This document shows positions 1 to 12,796 of a stretch of DNA of 64,000 bases, piece after piece. The notes beneath the pieces are model-generated. The model did not search any database. It saw nothing but the letters and a program-made list of their open reading frames with translations, and had not been told where the DNA came from. The position numbers and the translations under genes are program-made. The stretch's first letter is position 1. Each line of letters opens with the position of its first letter. Location: contig CM040088.1 in NCBI GenBank assembly GCA_022496805.1, forward strand, positions 23,667,501 to 23,731,500, in the 5' to 3' direction. The stretch comes from Pohlia nutans. Lineage: Eukaryota > Streptophyta > Bryopsida > Bryales > Mniaceae.

Positions 1-302
1 ATGGCAATCAATCATGTCTTCATTATTTCTTAATCAAGTGAAGTCAGGTTGCTTCCCAAAAGCTAAAAAACATCACTATGCAACCTAAGTCTATACCTTC
101 TTCATTTCTTTTTTGAATCTCTTGAATGAAGTGTGCATCTTGTAGTCCTTGTCAAATAGTTTCCAAAACATCTAAGATCACTATACAACCAATATTGATA
201 AAAATATGAGCTTCTAAGACTCAAATGTTAAAATATTTGCTCAATTAGTGGCTAAATGAAGCATGAGATATGCATCTTGTAATGCTTTGCAAGAGCTTCT
301 TT
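1..302. other. AT-rich intergenic sequence, no gene seen
   Basis: No reading frame or RNA gene that I can support. Two loosely similar stretches containing 'gcatcttgta' occur near 130 and 270. The segment ends at the TTAA boundary of the transposon at 303. Confidence 0.5.
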
Positions 303-1052
303 TTAACCCTTTCATGTCAAGAATAGACTCACACATAAAATTAGAAAGTAACCGTACAATTCTATTCTCAACTGGAGAGCACACATTTTGCTAAAATTAG
401 AGAATCATCCAATAGTGGGATTGGAAGATTATAGTATGTATTTGAACTATATAATGCATGCTCAAAAATGAGATTTTGGGGGTGTGACTTCAAAGTTAAA
501 TAGAATTTGGATTAAATTTTCAAAAATGAAAGTAAAGAAGTTTAGCAATGCCCTGTGTCAACACCTGTCAGTTGCAATCTTTCATATCAAGAATAGACTC
601 ACACATAATTATTGTGAATTTTATAAGTGAAAGTGACTTATCCATATACGGCTTAGGACAAAATTTTATACGTTGAAAATTGAAAGGAGTGGGTACATTA
701 GTCAAGATCGGATTACACACACTAATGGAAGATGAACAAGAGAACACAATCCAAAAAAAGTAAAACAAGATAACAAACTTCCAAACACAAGAAATATTGC
801 ATCGTACATGTGTTGTATTTGTAAGTATTTACTGTATTTTCAGATATTTGTAATATTTTCGCGTTTTGTTCATAGGTATTTTGATAGTTGCACAACTCCA
901 AATTGAAATTTTCTTTTTGTGGAAGGTGTGTAATGTAAATCTGCAAATCTGAACTTTAGAACTAAAGTTCTAATTCTTCACGGATTCTCTGCTATTTGCA
1001 TTTCCGACGGTGCAGTGACCATAATGTGGTCAGTCGGGCACTAAAGGGTTAA
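303..1052. mobile_element. TTAA-ended non-autonomous element (piggyBac-like), copy 1
   Basis: Bounded by TTAACCCTTT at 303 and AAAGGGTTAA at 1052. Its right two-thirds are closely similar to the element at 31644-32473, including the right end that reads GGGCACTAAAGGGTTAA. The left end does not match the other copy beyond TTAACCCTTT: a piece resembling 590-610 (catgtcaagaatagactcacacat) abuts the terminus, so this copy is rearranged at the left. The short open frames inside are shared with the other copy only as parts of the repeat and are not considered genes. TTAA target duplication with CCC at the tip is the piggyBac-superfamily signature; assignment to that superfamily is inference because no transposase is present. 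Confidence 0.65.
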
Positions 1053-2008
1053 AACCCTCTTTCAAGTGGTGATTCAAAGTATTGAGTGAGATATAGCAAT
1101 TCAAAGTTGATGTAATTGAAACCAACCATTATAAAAGGGTCTCAATGTTACCCTGAGCCTTGTATACCCCACCCCTTTTTCAATTGTTTTGAGTGGTTTC
1201 CATCATTATTGTAGAATGGTTTTCTTTTATAAATTTTTAATGTTATTTTGTTCTGTGGATATTGTCCCCAATTTCAAGAGATTTTCAAGACGATTCCATT
1301 GTACTTGGATACCATATCAATAAGTTAAGTATCGTTGAAGTTTAAAGTAGTAGGGTCCCCAATCATGAGCCTTGAACACTGAATATTGCATGGAAGCATC
1401 TTTGACAGATAGAAAAGAAGTCTCATTTCTTAGAATGACACATGTTTGGACAATACTTGCATTGTAAAGAAAGGGACCCCACAAAAATCGGTTCCGTAAC
1501 TTGCATTAACTTGAGATGAGATGAACACTCTACACTGTATTGCAGGGGAAAAAGTAATACTTTACACGTACATTTGAAATTACATACCAAGTAGGCGAGT
1601 TGAAAATAAACAATGAAGGCAGCAGGACAGAGAAGTGAAGAGACAACGCATTAACACAAACTGTGCGGTGCCACAATTTGTCCTTCATAAGTGTTATCTG
1701 CCACGTCTCTTTTATACCCTGATGGATCTCTATATATAAAGACCTGCTACGCACATCAACTATTAGCTTCCAAAAATGCCCTAGTATTCAACGGAAAACT
1801 ATAAATCCTTACAGGGTCTACACGTCTATACACCAGCAGTAACCACCTTTCGGTCATTAATATTGATTGTACAACTACAGCACAAAAGAAAATCCAGTAA
1901 TCAACCTAAGATGTAATGAAACCTCCAAAATAAGGTGCAGGCTAAACCAATTCTCTTTTCCTGCTTTGTGCCGCTTTGCAGATGTTGCATCATTTCATAA
2001 ATCTTCGA
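1053..2008. other. Intergenic region downstream of the acyltransferase gene
   Basis: AT-rich. It probably includes the 3' UTR of the minus-strand acyltransferase gene just to the right of it. I see no convincing coding frame or RNA gene. Confidence 0.5.
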
Positions 2009-4616
2009 TCATAGTAGACTGGGCTTCCCAATCAGAAACATCAGTAGGAAATCAGGGTTGTCGTCGCAATAGCTAGCGAAGTCAGCTCGCCGAAGTATTC
2101 CACCCTTCTTTACGTCAAGTTTATCAAAAAGCAAGTGAACCTGCCGCAAAAACAACATTTGCCAGTTGAGACACAGACCTGCTTAAGTGCCCAAACTAAA
2201 AATAGAAACCACACTTTGGAAGCTAATAGTGGGTTATAGTTAGTCTAAAAACATAGCTCTATCATTCAAACATATAGGGTATGATTTCTTCTTTCTATTG
2301 GTACATTTTTGAAGCCTCCTTAATGATTTATTTCAACTCCTATAGAAGCAGCCGTTTTTGGTCATTTGGGTACTTGGGGGTTAACACAGATACATATGTG
2401 ACACTGTAGACGTTTTCAGCTACATACTTGGTGGATAATCAGGCCCATGCGCCGCGTTACAGCAACCAAAAAGAGAAATTGACCTGTTGCTTTGAAACCG
2501 ATGGAATGAGTGTATGCATGCTCCTCCACAATGTGGCCTCATCTGGTAAATCTTCCCCTCCACCACCACAAAAGTTGTAAACACCTTCAACAGCTTCCTT
2601 GAATCTTTTATGATTGCCTATGAAAGCAATTCCTGCTGCATACTGCCCCATCATACCAGCATGCAAAACATGTCAGAAATGACTTGCAAATAAACATCAG
2701 TAGTATCGGAGCAATAAACATTCGACATTCTCTGAACCTGTGTTTCCTAAAGATAGTATGTTCGAAAATGCTAACTGAACACCAAACCAAACTACAGAAA
2801 CTGAATACCATACTATTTACATATCAAGCATTGTTGTTACAGAGCAGGAGGGTGCCATAAAATTCCAAAATCCAGAAAGATCAAGCACCTGACGAAAATT
2901 GATGGAACCACTGTTTGTGCGATCAAAGTACCGGTACACCTGCTGTAAAAGGGGACAATCAGGCAAATTTACCGATTTCAAATAGTCCTTGTAAGTGACA
3001 GCACCCCTGCAACAATTCCAGTAGCATCCCTGTCAGACATCACAACCCAAACATCCCGTCCTCAAGCGAGTCAACAACAATACTGTCAAGCTTGCAATTG
3101 AACGTTGAAGCACATGCTGGCGACAATTATAAGCCATCAAAGCTGCCAACATGTAAGGTAGCCCCGTCCGGTACCAACCTTTTCGACCAGTCCATGATCA
3201 CGAACTTATTCAAACATCGCTTAGCTTCCTTGACTGTGAATGGAGCGATCTTCTTGAACTGCCCAAATTCAAGAAGGGCGGATCCACTGTCAATATTCAA
3301 CCTTACTGCCTCCATCGCCAGAGCGGCATCCTCATATGTGTGCTGCGTCACAGACGTGTTCATTGCTCGTGCCATAGTAAGGCGCACCCGTTCTGCAAAA
3401 ATAATAGGGTTCCTTGTTTCTGCCAGAGTAGGATACATCACAGGAAGATACTCAACCTGCAAACAAAACCGATTCATAACAAATTGATTAAAGTGCCGGT
3501 GTACACCAAACATGACCAGAAAGCATAGAAACAACCCTCTCGAATGAACGACCCCAGCACTAATAATCAACTGCGTTCCTTGACAGGAGAAGATCGTTAA
3601 AACTGACATGCATTAAATCACAAGAAACTGATCTTTTAAACCCCGATCTATACTAAAATTGCGCTCTAGAATACTGTGAAGACCGAGGAAAGATTTAGTA
3701 CAGTGGGCATTTGATAATATCAGTTACATGACAAATACTATGGAAAAAAGATTCCTGGTGATTGAAGCGATTATTGTGAATGAACAGAAAGATCACTATT
3801 AAGCATAAGGGAAGAACATACCGACATGAAGTTATGAAATTGGGTCATGAGACGAAAAAGAAGCCAGTAGATAACAGGTCCCTCTGCAACCCAGCATGGG
3901 TCCAAGTGCACATGTGGATATCGAATAATAATAGGTTGGACTGGGTAACCGGGCGTAAAGGCCCCCGCTTTAAAGGAAGTAAGAAGTTTTCCATTCGTGG
4001 TCGTGGCCTCAGGAAATATCATTATATGACTCCAGTCATTACACATAGCTTTCCGCTTGATTGCGCCAGACGCATGGTGCCGAGATTCGCTTGAAACACG
4101 GTCAACAGCAATTGCCTGCATGGACTTAATAATAGCACCAGCAATTGGCAAATTCAGGTTCTCATAAGCTGTGACTATGACTGGCAGATGCTTGAAGAAA
4201 AGGAACAAACCATCCGTGAATGTCACATGATTACTCACGAGGATGGGAGCCTCGTGACGTGGAGCAGGCCTTCCTTTCAAATGAATCCATTGAAATCCAC
4301 AGGCAAAAAGGTTCACCCGAGCGCATAGACGAACTGGTAGCATCAGTGACCGACGCCATTGAGGAAATGGACGTGTCAACACATTCTGGGCTCTGTACAG
4401 CGCTAATTTGGTGATCAAGTATCCTAAAAGAAGAGTAGTCACAAAAACTAAAACCCGCACCACCATCACCGGCGACAAGAGCACAGTTTTAAGTATTTCG
4501 TACGCTCCATTAAATTGGCTGTCATTGTAAAATGGATTAAAAGTCTCATTTAGTTGTATTTCTGGTGGGTGCCCCAAAGCTCCTGCAGCCTGTCTCTTCT
4601 GCTGATCACAGTTCAT
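2009..4616 (-). CDS. Lysophospholipid acyltransferase, LPEAT2-like (PlsC domain plus degenerate EF-hands), five exons
   Basis: Membrane O-acyltransferase of glycerolipid remodelling that transfers acyl-CoA to lysophospholipids, probably at the ER. Splicing inferred by eye on the minus strand: 4616-3822, 3456-3179, 3006-2889, 2642-2484, 2140-2009. All junctions are GT/AG and the sum, 1482 nt, stays in frame, giving 493 residues. A hydrophobic segment lies at about 44-70. Acyltransferase motif I is N-H130-VTFT-D135 (HX4D). The motif FPEATTTNG at 201-209 replaces the usual FPEGTT, and RYPHVH follows at 232-237. The C-terminal half carries an EF-hand-like loop at 386-397 (D..N.G.I..Q) that lacks the usual position-12 Glu, so calcium binding is doubtful. 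From recall, Arabidopsis LPEAT2 matches along the whole length, including QFHNFM before VEYLPV. The N-terminus is about 45 residues shorter than that protein, so the start or a further 5' exon is uncertain. Confidence 0.88.
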
Positions 4617-6450
4617 CTTGCACCTTTGTTTGTGCCTTGTCTACCAAGTATACGAGTAACAAAGAAGCCTCCTGCAAATATCAAATTTCCTGTAGTGATC
4701 CGGCACTCTGCAAGTAGCAAAATTCACCTACAGTGTCAAAAACATCCTCATCACCAAACGTATCTATTCATAGAGGAAAAGAACATTGTCCTAATGCAGA
4801 GTAACAAAGAAAATTGCTGTGCAAGGATAAGGAGAGTATGAAAGAAATCAAAGCCATATAGATAATGCATTTGCAACAGAGTAAGAAGCAGCACACTGAC
4901 TTTCCTATTAGATAACAAGGGTTTAGGGTTTTAGAATGATCGACTTTGAGACTGCTAACAAAAGGTCCAAAATACCGTAGAAAAAAGATCGAATCTTCAC
5001 AAATTACGCGAATAGACCTAATTTCAAATCCAAACCGCTTGGATATCCACAATCTACAAAGATTCATCTCTCGTCCAAAAACATCAAGCTCGAGTAATAT
5101 ATTTGCAACTGCCAAATCCTTCGGCTTCTGAGATCATACCTACTCATCTCCCTCGTCGAAGGAAGGTGCAGCTAGAAGTGAAAAGACGACCTCGAAATAA
5201 ACTTCATGAATAAAGACGATCACGTTCAACTCTATAAAGTTCAAGGAGATTCCAATATATTTATGCTCTACGGACACAAGTTGCCAACATCGGGAACAGG
5301 ACAACACCTTCAGATTGTTTTCGGTTTACGTCGAAACATATTCTGTTATGAAAATCAATGGAAGAAGAGACTTGACGTAATCTGCAATCGAATTCAGAGC
5401 TGACAGCACGAGCAAGATCCAGGAGGAGAGAAAGAGAATCAATACTCTCAGCTCCTAGTTTAATTTAAAACTTTCTTTCCGAGGCCTTACAGATTGCTTG
5501 AGGAGAGACGTTGAGCACCTGGCAGTCGTAAAAACCATGTACAAACCCTAACGGCGTAATGTTCCACCTAACTGCTAAAACATAAAAGCTGTACACAAAG
5601 AAAAGGACCGAAAACAAGGGTAATCAAGAAACCATGAACTGAAGCCGAAGGTAAAAGTCGGAAAAAAAACAAGTGTATCCGTGCAGTTAGTTAATCCACG
5701 AAAGAAAATAAGCAAACTGCCGACAAGCAAGCAATCGGTTCCTAAAGAAACTCCAGATCAACTGAAAGCTTCAAAACAAAACGGCAACTTATTGTTCAGA
5801 TAGCCAGTTGGATGAAGTTCGCAGCTCACTTGCCAAAGCCACTCAACAAACTGTTTTTCTTGGCAAGAACTACGAGTGGCGCGTCATGCCATAACAAAAC
5901 CCCGAGAAAGAGTTCTATAGAGCTACTTCTGCGCATCGAGAGTGCGCTACATGAGAGTAATTAATTCACCACCGAACTGCTACGTACAGTGAAAATTAAG
6001 AACAAAGAACTCAGACTCGAACGAATCCAATCAGCAATCAATCGATTCAGTGCAATCTTCCTCTACGCATTCTCCACAAAACAAAAAGCGAACTACCACT
6101 CGTACTGGAACGATGACGGCTATGCACTTGTCATCTCTGCATTACCGTCTTTCCGTTCGGACCGTTGCACAGAGTTCGAATGAATTCCTCTCGACTACCG
6201 AGCAGAGTAAGCAGGTGGAAAAAATAGTTTTAAAAACGTTCAGAAATCAACTCGGATACCCGATCGCTTCGATTGAGAACAGAAACAAAAAGAGATTCGA
6301 AACGGAAAAGAAACCAAAGCGTAAATGCCACGACACGAACCGGATGGACCTTGCGAAAACCCTAGTGAATTTCAGCGTTGGGAAACACGAATTCCGTAAC
6401 GAGAGCGGGAGATTTTTACCTCGATGAGACGAGCTCGAAACGCTAGAGGA
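4617..6450 (-). promoter_or_regulatory. 5' flank and possible 5' UTR/intron of the acyltransferase gene
   Basis: No supported coding frame on either strand. The stretch is richer in G+C toward 5500-6450 than the surrounding DNA. On the minus strand, GAG|GTAAAA just below 6425 is a possible splice donor for an untranslated first exon, and AG-ended acceptor-like sites occur shortly before the ATG at 4616. This would place the transcription start above 6.4 kb, but there is no direct evidence. An 'agggtttagggtttt' piece at 4918 is too short to be telomeric. Confidence 0.35.
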
Positions 6451-8592
6451 TCTGAATTAGTCCTCAGTACACGCAAGGCGATCAGGAGCCATGGCGTGGC
6501 GCAGTGGGAAAGCAAGCCTGCACAGAGTGCTGGCTATGGCGAGAGCCAGGCTGACAACACAGGGCTGCGAATGGAGACAACTGCGGGATGGATGAATAAA
6601 TAAAGGACGTTCGTCGGGATATGGATGGAAAAGTGACATGGAAGGTTCGAGCGGGTCCATCTGGGTGGGGAGAAAGATGACTCAGTGACGTGAAACCATT
6701 TCTTTTTCTTTTTCTTTCGAATCTCTTTCGAATGGCGTGGAATTTCTTCGGTGACGTGGCAGTTGGTGCCACTTTGGCACACTCCAAGTCACCTCTTGGG
6801 AAAAGCAAAAAAATGATTGTGGCATTGGGGAGATCGGCGGGATGAGGGCCAGTTTAAATTGGGCCCCATTAGACGGAGTTAACCGAAAAGAGTCATAACT
6901 TTCAGTAGCATGCACTGTTCCTGCCTTTGGCTCTACAGTAGATGGTGTGGAATATTCCACATCCAATAGTTCTTCAAGAGGACAGAGGCTCAAGGTGATG
7001 AGCAAAGTGCATGAAGGAAAGGCAGTGGGCATGAAGGCTATTGAATGTTATGGTGTCTCAAAATGGAAACTCACCTTGTACTCATCTTAGAATTGTAAAA
7101 CTAGTCTATGGTGAATTGAAGAATAATCTAAAGCAATGCCTTGCACCACCCGAGAGAATGGAACTCGTGACCTTCCCAATGCTAGAAGAGAGTTCCCTCA
7201 AACCTAAGATAGCCAATCAAGGAACTATTCATGAACAATGCTTGTCAAAAATTTCTATTATTAGATGATGACTAAACCTACTCCTGTGAGTTTGAGCAAT
7301 TGAATGTACTCCTGGTCATGCAACATACAAATAAACAATATAGAAAGGTTAGCAAAATTGAATGAAGAGGGATGTAAAAAAAAACTCATGATTAGTGCAA
7401 GATTTGGCCACAATTTGAATGCTTAATCTCAAAAATTAGAGAACATGCGTAACTAACTCAAAGGGGCTCCAATTCCACGATAAAACAATGCAATTTCCAA
7501 CTTAGGCAAGTGCAATTTCAACCTCACATTTGTAAACATAGTGATCCAAGGTGTGTACTGAGGCACGGATTCTAGTACAGTTGTATGCCTTGGAAACACA
7601 TTCATTCATAGGAGTAGGTGTTGTTACCTTAGGGATGTATAGTCCACTCGAATTCTACCTCTCATTTCGGTTAACTCTACTTCTGTTTTCGGTTAACTTT
7701 ATTGTTAATCCATCTTGAAAACTACGGAAATCGGGAAATGGATGAAGGTAATGGGATTGTTTGAAACAATGTCGTATCGGTATTACACGGTTCTTAGTCT
7801 TCGTGAAATGAATGAATCATAGCCACTAGGAGAAATAGTGAACAGATAGGTAATTAGAATGAATCAGTGTTCAAGGATTCAATGTAGAAAGATGCTATTT
7901 GAGTTCAATACTTGTTTCTATCCTTGAAAGTGGGCCCAAGGGCTTTACATTGAGGGTTGGACTTTGATGACATGACTCCTTACGTGGCAATTTTTTTGAC
8001 TTAAATTTTTTGGATTTAAACCGACAAAAATTGATCACAATGATTTGGGGACTCAATTCAATAGTTTGTCCAATTTGCAAATCTAAACCAAACCGGGCCA
8101 TTGATCGGGTCCAAAGCTCTATATTTAAGAGTTTGAATAATGTCAAGTTGGAAATTAGGTCCAAGGCTTTATATTGAATAGCCAAATATGTCAAAATTGA
8201 AATTAGGTTTAAAATTTGACCTAAGGGCTTTATATTGAAGGGCCAAATAATTATTTGTCGAGAATGCACCATCATTTTGCCCCAAGAGCTTTATTAGCTT
8301 AGTTCAATTTTAAATCCACCCTTTCAACTTTGGCCTAATTGATGGTTGATGGATTGTAAATTGGACCAATTTCAAATTGAGTTTGGACTGACATAAATGA
8401 CCTACACAATTATTTTGGGGTCGCCGTCTATATTAAAGCAACATTTTTTCAATTTAGTTTTCTTATATAGTGAAATAGATTGTGTTTGTAACTTAAAACA
8501 TCATAAATCAGTATAGTCAATTACAAACACTTTCCATTAAGTATTTATATTCTTTTTTTATTCTTGAACTAAAACTCACCTTGGAGGGTACA
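6451..8592. other. Intergenic region, no gene supported
   Basis: 6450-6850 has mixed composition with a TTTCTTTTTC-type pyrimidine tract near 6700. Minus-strand open frames of 82-116 codons across 6480-7032 overlap each other and resemble nothing I know. The rest, to 8592, is AT-rich. Confidence 0.4.
7925..8300. repeat. Degenerate tandem repeat, roughly 60-bp period
   Basis: Variants of 'aagggctttatattgaa' recur about every 60 bases (near 7930, 8110, 8160, 8220 and 8283), separated by 'ggtccaa' or 'ggccaaat' and 'gaaattaggt' pieces. The 126-codon minus-strand open frame here is a by-product of this repeat. Confidence 0.45.
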
Positions 8593-10413
8593 TTACAATA
8601 TCCCGTATAGAACTACGTGAGTGAACAAAAGGGGTATTAATTGTGGGGTGGACTTACAAAATATACATAAGCTTAGGGTATTACTTTGTTCAATTTTGTA
8701 AATATACATTGCCCATTTTTAATGTGATAAAAATTGTAAATTTACATATAGGGCCATCCACTCAAACTTGGTATTTAGGAAGGGTTTATAGAATGCGTAG
8801 AGAAATCACTAATAGGTGGGTTGAATATAGAGAACCAATTGATTTGTTGGATCTGGACCATCTCATATGGAGATTGGATTGTATCGGTACAAAAATGATC
8901 ATGATCACTATGGACTTATGACTTGACAGATCATATTATGGTAGACTTAGAAACTATTATTGCACTTACTTCAGTAACTTATGTAGTAAGAAAAATCTTG
9001 TATGAGTTACATCCTACAAATGAAAAAGTATTTAATGATTTTATCAATGATAAATAAGTACCTTTGTAGTGAAAAAAATTTAGGCCTATTTATTAGGCCA
9101 TGTTTTTTATTGTATACATATGTTAGGCTTTTCTTTTTTAATTTACTTTGGACATGCATACATACATTAGGCTTCTATTTTGTTATATGTATGTATGTAT
9201 ATCATTTTTTTACTGAAAGAAAAACCGTATATAGGGGTATTAATTGGGAGGTGACGCACGCACGTTATACCTGGCTTTTAACACTAAGTGCACCCCCCCG
9301 GGAAACTCACAGTATGACATAGTCTTGAATGTGGGCTGCAAGAATCATATTAACAACTTTAATCAATAAATAACAATTTTTTTATGTACTTCTATATTGT
9401 ATTCTACTTGAAGCAATTGAAGCTATATTAAAATCATGCTTTTTACAATAAGATTTGTAATCTAACCTATGTTGAAGAGAAACTTTTCACAAATTTATAG
9501 TGTGACATTCCTTATAGGGCACCCCAAGTATACTTGTACCCATTTGTTGAAAAAAAAAATCCAATTTTTTTATTTATTTGACATGAGATGTTGACGGATG
9601 CTCGGGGGGGGGGGGGGGGAGGTTGCACTACAATATCCCGTATGGAACCACGTGAGTGAACAAAAGGGGTATTAATTGTGGGGTGGGCTTACAAAATATA
9701 CATAAGTTTAGGGTATTACTTTGTTCAATATCGTAAATATACATAGCCCGTTTTTAATGTGATAACAATTGTAAATTTACATATAGAACCATTCTCTTAT
9801 AACATGTAGGTAGGAAGTAACCCTTAGGCCTCTTCATTGAAAAAATTAAAAAAAGAGGAAGCCCAAGCAAATCAAAAGCATTGACCACTAAAACTTGGTA
9901 TATAGGAAGGGTTTATAGAATGCGTAGAAAAATTGCTAATAGGTGAGTTGAATATAGAGAACCAGTTGATTTGTTGGATCGACCATCTCATATGGAAATT
10001 GGATTGTGTTGGTACCAAAAGATCATGATCACTATGGACTTATGACTTGATAGATCATATTATGGTAGACTTAGAAACTATTATTGCACTAGCTCCAGTA
10101 ACTTTTGTAGTAGAAAAAACTTGTATGAGTTACATCCTACAAATGAAAAGTGTTTAATGATTTTATCAATAATAAATAAGTACTTTTGTAGTGAAAATAT
10201 TTCAAACCTATTTTTTAGGCCATGTTTTTCATTGTATACATATGTTGGGCTTTTGCTTTTTAAATTCACTTTGAACATGCATACATACATTAGGCTTCTT
10301 TTTTGTTATATATATATAATTTAATGGAAGAAAATTTGTATATAGGGGTATTAATTTGGAAGTGACGCACGCATGTTATTCCTGGCTTTCAACACTAAAT
10401 ACACCCCCCGGGG
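8593..10413. repeat. Two diverged tandem copies of a 0.7-0.8 kb repeat unit
   Basis: Unit 1 (about 8593-9303) and unit 2 (about 9628-10413) both begin with ACAATATCCCGTATxGAAC and end with a GACGCACGC...CACTAA...CACCCCCCGG stretch. They are similar along their length, with an extra roughly 85-bp piece in unit 2 near 9800-9890. The same pair is present in the second segmental copy (38765-39430 and 39728-40530), where unit 1 is truncated at a TTAA. Short frames starting GWTYKIYISLGY are inside the unit and are not considered genes. The unit has transposon-like ends but no recognised family. Confidence 0.6.
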
Positions 10414-11683
10414 ACGAATGGGTACAGTAGTTAGATTTTTGAAAAAATAATCAAACCTTCTTGGATGTGCAGACTAAGTCAAAACCTATTGTGATACACA
10501 TGTACCAAAAGCCCGAGACAAACTTAGACTTAAGATCATGACTAGGTTTTGTAATAGAGGATTATAGAGATTATTAAGGTACACCAACCTATTACCGCCA
10601 TGTTTTCAAATCCGCTCGAATCATATTTTGGTGGTGTACATTCGAAACCAAAAATGTCTACCATCAATACATGAGGGTGGAATTGGAAACATGGTTGTAA
10701 TAGGTTGGTATACGTTAACCCTTAACATACTTGATACAATGGTACTTGATTGCAGAGATTGAGACACTAGGGGGTGTCAGTGCATGCTTGTGAGGCAAGA
10801 CATTGGGACGCAGTTCCTACATGGTGCATCCCGTAATCTACACTTACAATGGCGAGATTCTCACCAAAAGGATTACCTTCTATCGGCGAATTGATATTGC
10901 AAGGTTACCATTGTCCTTAAAAAAGACAAGGGCTAGTCCTCAAAGGCTTGTTGCAAAAGCACAGACAAAAGTTAGGACAAATACTTACACTCCAACACCC
11001 CCTAGTCCCCTACTGTCTATGTCTATTTATGTGTAAGTTTTGTTAATGAAATCAATTTCTAAAAGAAAATCATAAATAAGTAAGTTGCAAAGTCTATAGA
11101 CATTGAGTTTGTCTCATAACATTCTTGAAAGGAACTGCAAACACTTTTTGCCCATGGACCTAACCCAAGGAAGACGTTGTGATGAGTTATGAATAATCAA
11201 ACACCACTAGTAATTCAAAAACCTGGTATTATATCCACTGTACATTAGGGCCTAACCCAATCATGAACTCGAACCTAGTTGACAAGTAATTGGGTCAATG
11301 ATTGTAAGGATGGTAAAGATGGATGACTGATATTTGAAGTGTTCGAACCCAAGTTGTATACTTGGGTTAAGAAAAACCTCCGCTCAATTTCCTTGCGCTG
11401 GCCGAAGATTTTGGCACCAAATTTGTGCTAATGTATGTAGACCGTTACATAGTTTGAGGAGAAGTTTGGGCCTTAGTGTAAAGACCTTCGGTCCAATTTA
11501 CCAAATTCAAGCGATCTTATTGGTTGAAATTTGTCAAGTTTGGGTCGGATCAACAATCGGGCCCTAATATATGTGGGCCTTAGAGCTATCATAGGATATG
11601 CCAATTATTAAACACTTTTAATTACTGGATAGTTCACCGGATTGTGCTTGCACCAAAACATGTTGTCAACCATCAGGAAAGTA

Positions 11684-11806
11684 CACTAGTAGAAAAGGTG
11701 GTATTGCCGAGGGAGTTGCTGAGGCATATGGTGCTCAATTCCACGCATGCATAGCAGTGATTTTGCCTGGGTATCTCCCTGGCGAGCGCCACCTTTTCTA
11801 CTAGTG
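11684..11806. mobile_element. 123-bp mini-CACTA-like element, segmental copy 1
   Basis: Perfect terminal inverted repeats CACTAGTAGAAAAGGTGG and its complement bound a 123-bp element. The CACTA tip and the CTAGTAGAAAA body resemble the CACTACTAGAAAA ends at 24621 and 28534. The flanking triplets GTA/CTA are not identical, so the target duplication is imperfect. The matching copy is at 41785-41907. Confidence 0.6.
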
Positions 11807-12381
11807 CTATTACACTTTGTATTTCAGGAAAGGCTCCAAGAGAGAAAATTACATGTCCCTCAATACAAATGTCCCATTGTGGTTATTGTCCCCAGTACCA
11901 GCTAGTTCAGTTTTTTTTGCAAGTGCTTCATGAGTTGGGACATTAATGACAACAAAGACACTTGCAGCGTGTCCCATGTCAATGTCCCTCCCTGTTTCCT
12001 TTGTATGAACTATCTGGTGAAGGGGCTGATGTTGATTTTAGGAACAGTAGCAAATCATTGTTCATTTGAATGAATAAAATCCACAACTTTGAGTTTCAAA
12101 TTTCAAATTTTCTCCAAATGAAGAACTCATCTCAAGGACTTTTCATATTTAAAAAATAAATAAAAATTAAAAATTTGACCAACCATTGCAATGGACAATG
12201 ATAATTTTCCGGTCATTGGTATGTCTACGATAATGATACATGATCTCAAAAGGCTTCAATTGAGTTATTTTCATGCAGCATTGGCTTTCAGACCAAACTC
12301 CCCTTGTCACTTAGCCTACATCCACATTGCCGTTGCGTTAGATGCAGTCGATGGTCATTTACTTCACACCATATACAAATG

Positions 12382-12669
12382 TTAACCCTTAAAACGCCAA
12401 AGCAAGCTCCATGGGTTTTTTATGAAAGAATAATCTAAAACGTAGAAAGTAGTTTTCCTCAACCAAAACAAGCAAGGATTGGTGCATTGGAAAGCTACTA
12501 AAAAAGCAAGTGAGATTCTCGACTTGCGCCTCATTTGGGAGATTGTGGAATCATCCACAACCAATCAAAGTAATCGATTTGAACATGAGTTGAGGTTGGG
12601 CAGCTGAGGTCATTTTTTTAAAAGTGCCGAAGTGCAACAGTGCTGCAGCAGTGGTTGGCCAGCAAAGCC

Positions 12670-12728
<59 letters not shown>

Positions 12729-12796
12729 CCTTAAAAAATTTAGATGCCTTTCGGGCTACCCTGTCCAAACCCTCTTGACGTTTAAGGGTTTAGCAT
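12382..12796. mobile_element. Candidate TTAA-type element containing a long T tract
   Basis: Left end TTAACCCTTAAAACG at 12382; right end CTTGACGTTTAAGGGTTTA near 12796 is roughly its inverse, but the closing TTAA is changed to TTTA. It encloses the T homopolymer. The same arrangement lies at 42482-42886 in the second copy. Confidence 0.4.
12671..12728 (+). repeat. Poly(T) tract, 58 bases
   Basis: Uninterrupted T run following AGCAAAGCCG. In the second segmental copy the homologous run (42771-42818) has 48 T. The flanks are otherwise nearly identical, so this is the most variable site in that block. Length could be affected by assembly error. Confidence 0.9.

Noticed and set aside
1..1052. 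Extension of the segmental duplication to include 1-1050 and 31.6-32.5 kb
   Set aside because: The similarity is confined exactly within TTAA boundaries, so it is a dispersed transposon pair, not part of the large duplication.
4916..4934. Telomere-like AGGGTTTAGGGTTTT
   Set aside because: Only two units; such short telobox-like motifs are common in plant promoters.
6457..7032. A minus-strand gene made from the overlapping 67-116-codon frames
   Set aside because: Frames overlap out of phase, no domain similarity, no clear splice pattern; more likely 5' flank of the acyltransferase gene.
10803..11036. 77-codon frame identical in both segmental copies (40912-41145), and likewise 14200-14436/44289-44525
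   Set aside because: Identity is explained by the near-identical block as a whole, including noncoding bases; no family similarity.
12671..12728. SINE or LINE poly(A) tail (as poly T on this strand)
   Set aside because: No tRNA- or LINE-like body next to it and no target duplication around it; it lies inside a candidate TTAA element.
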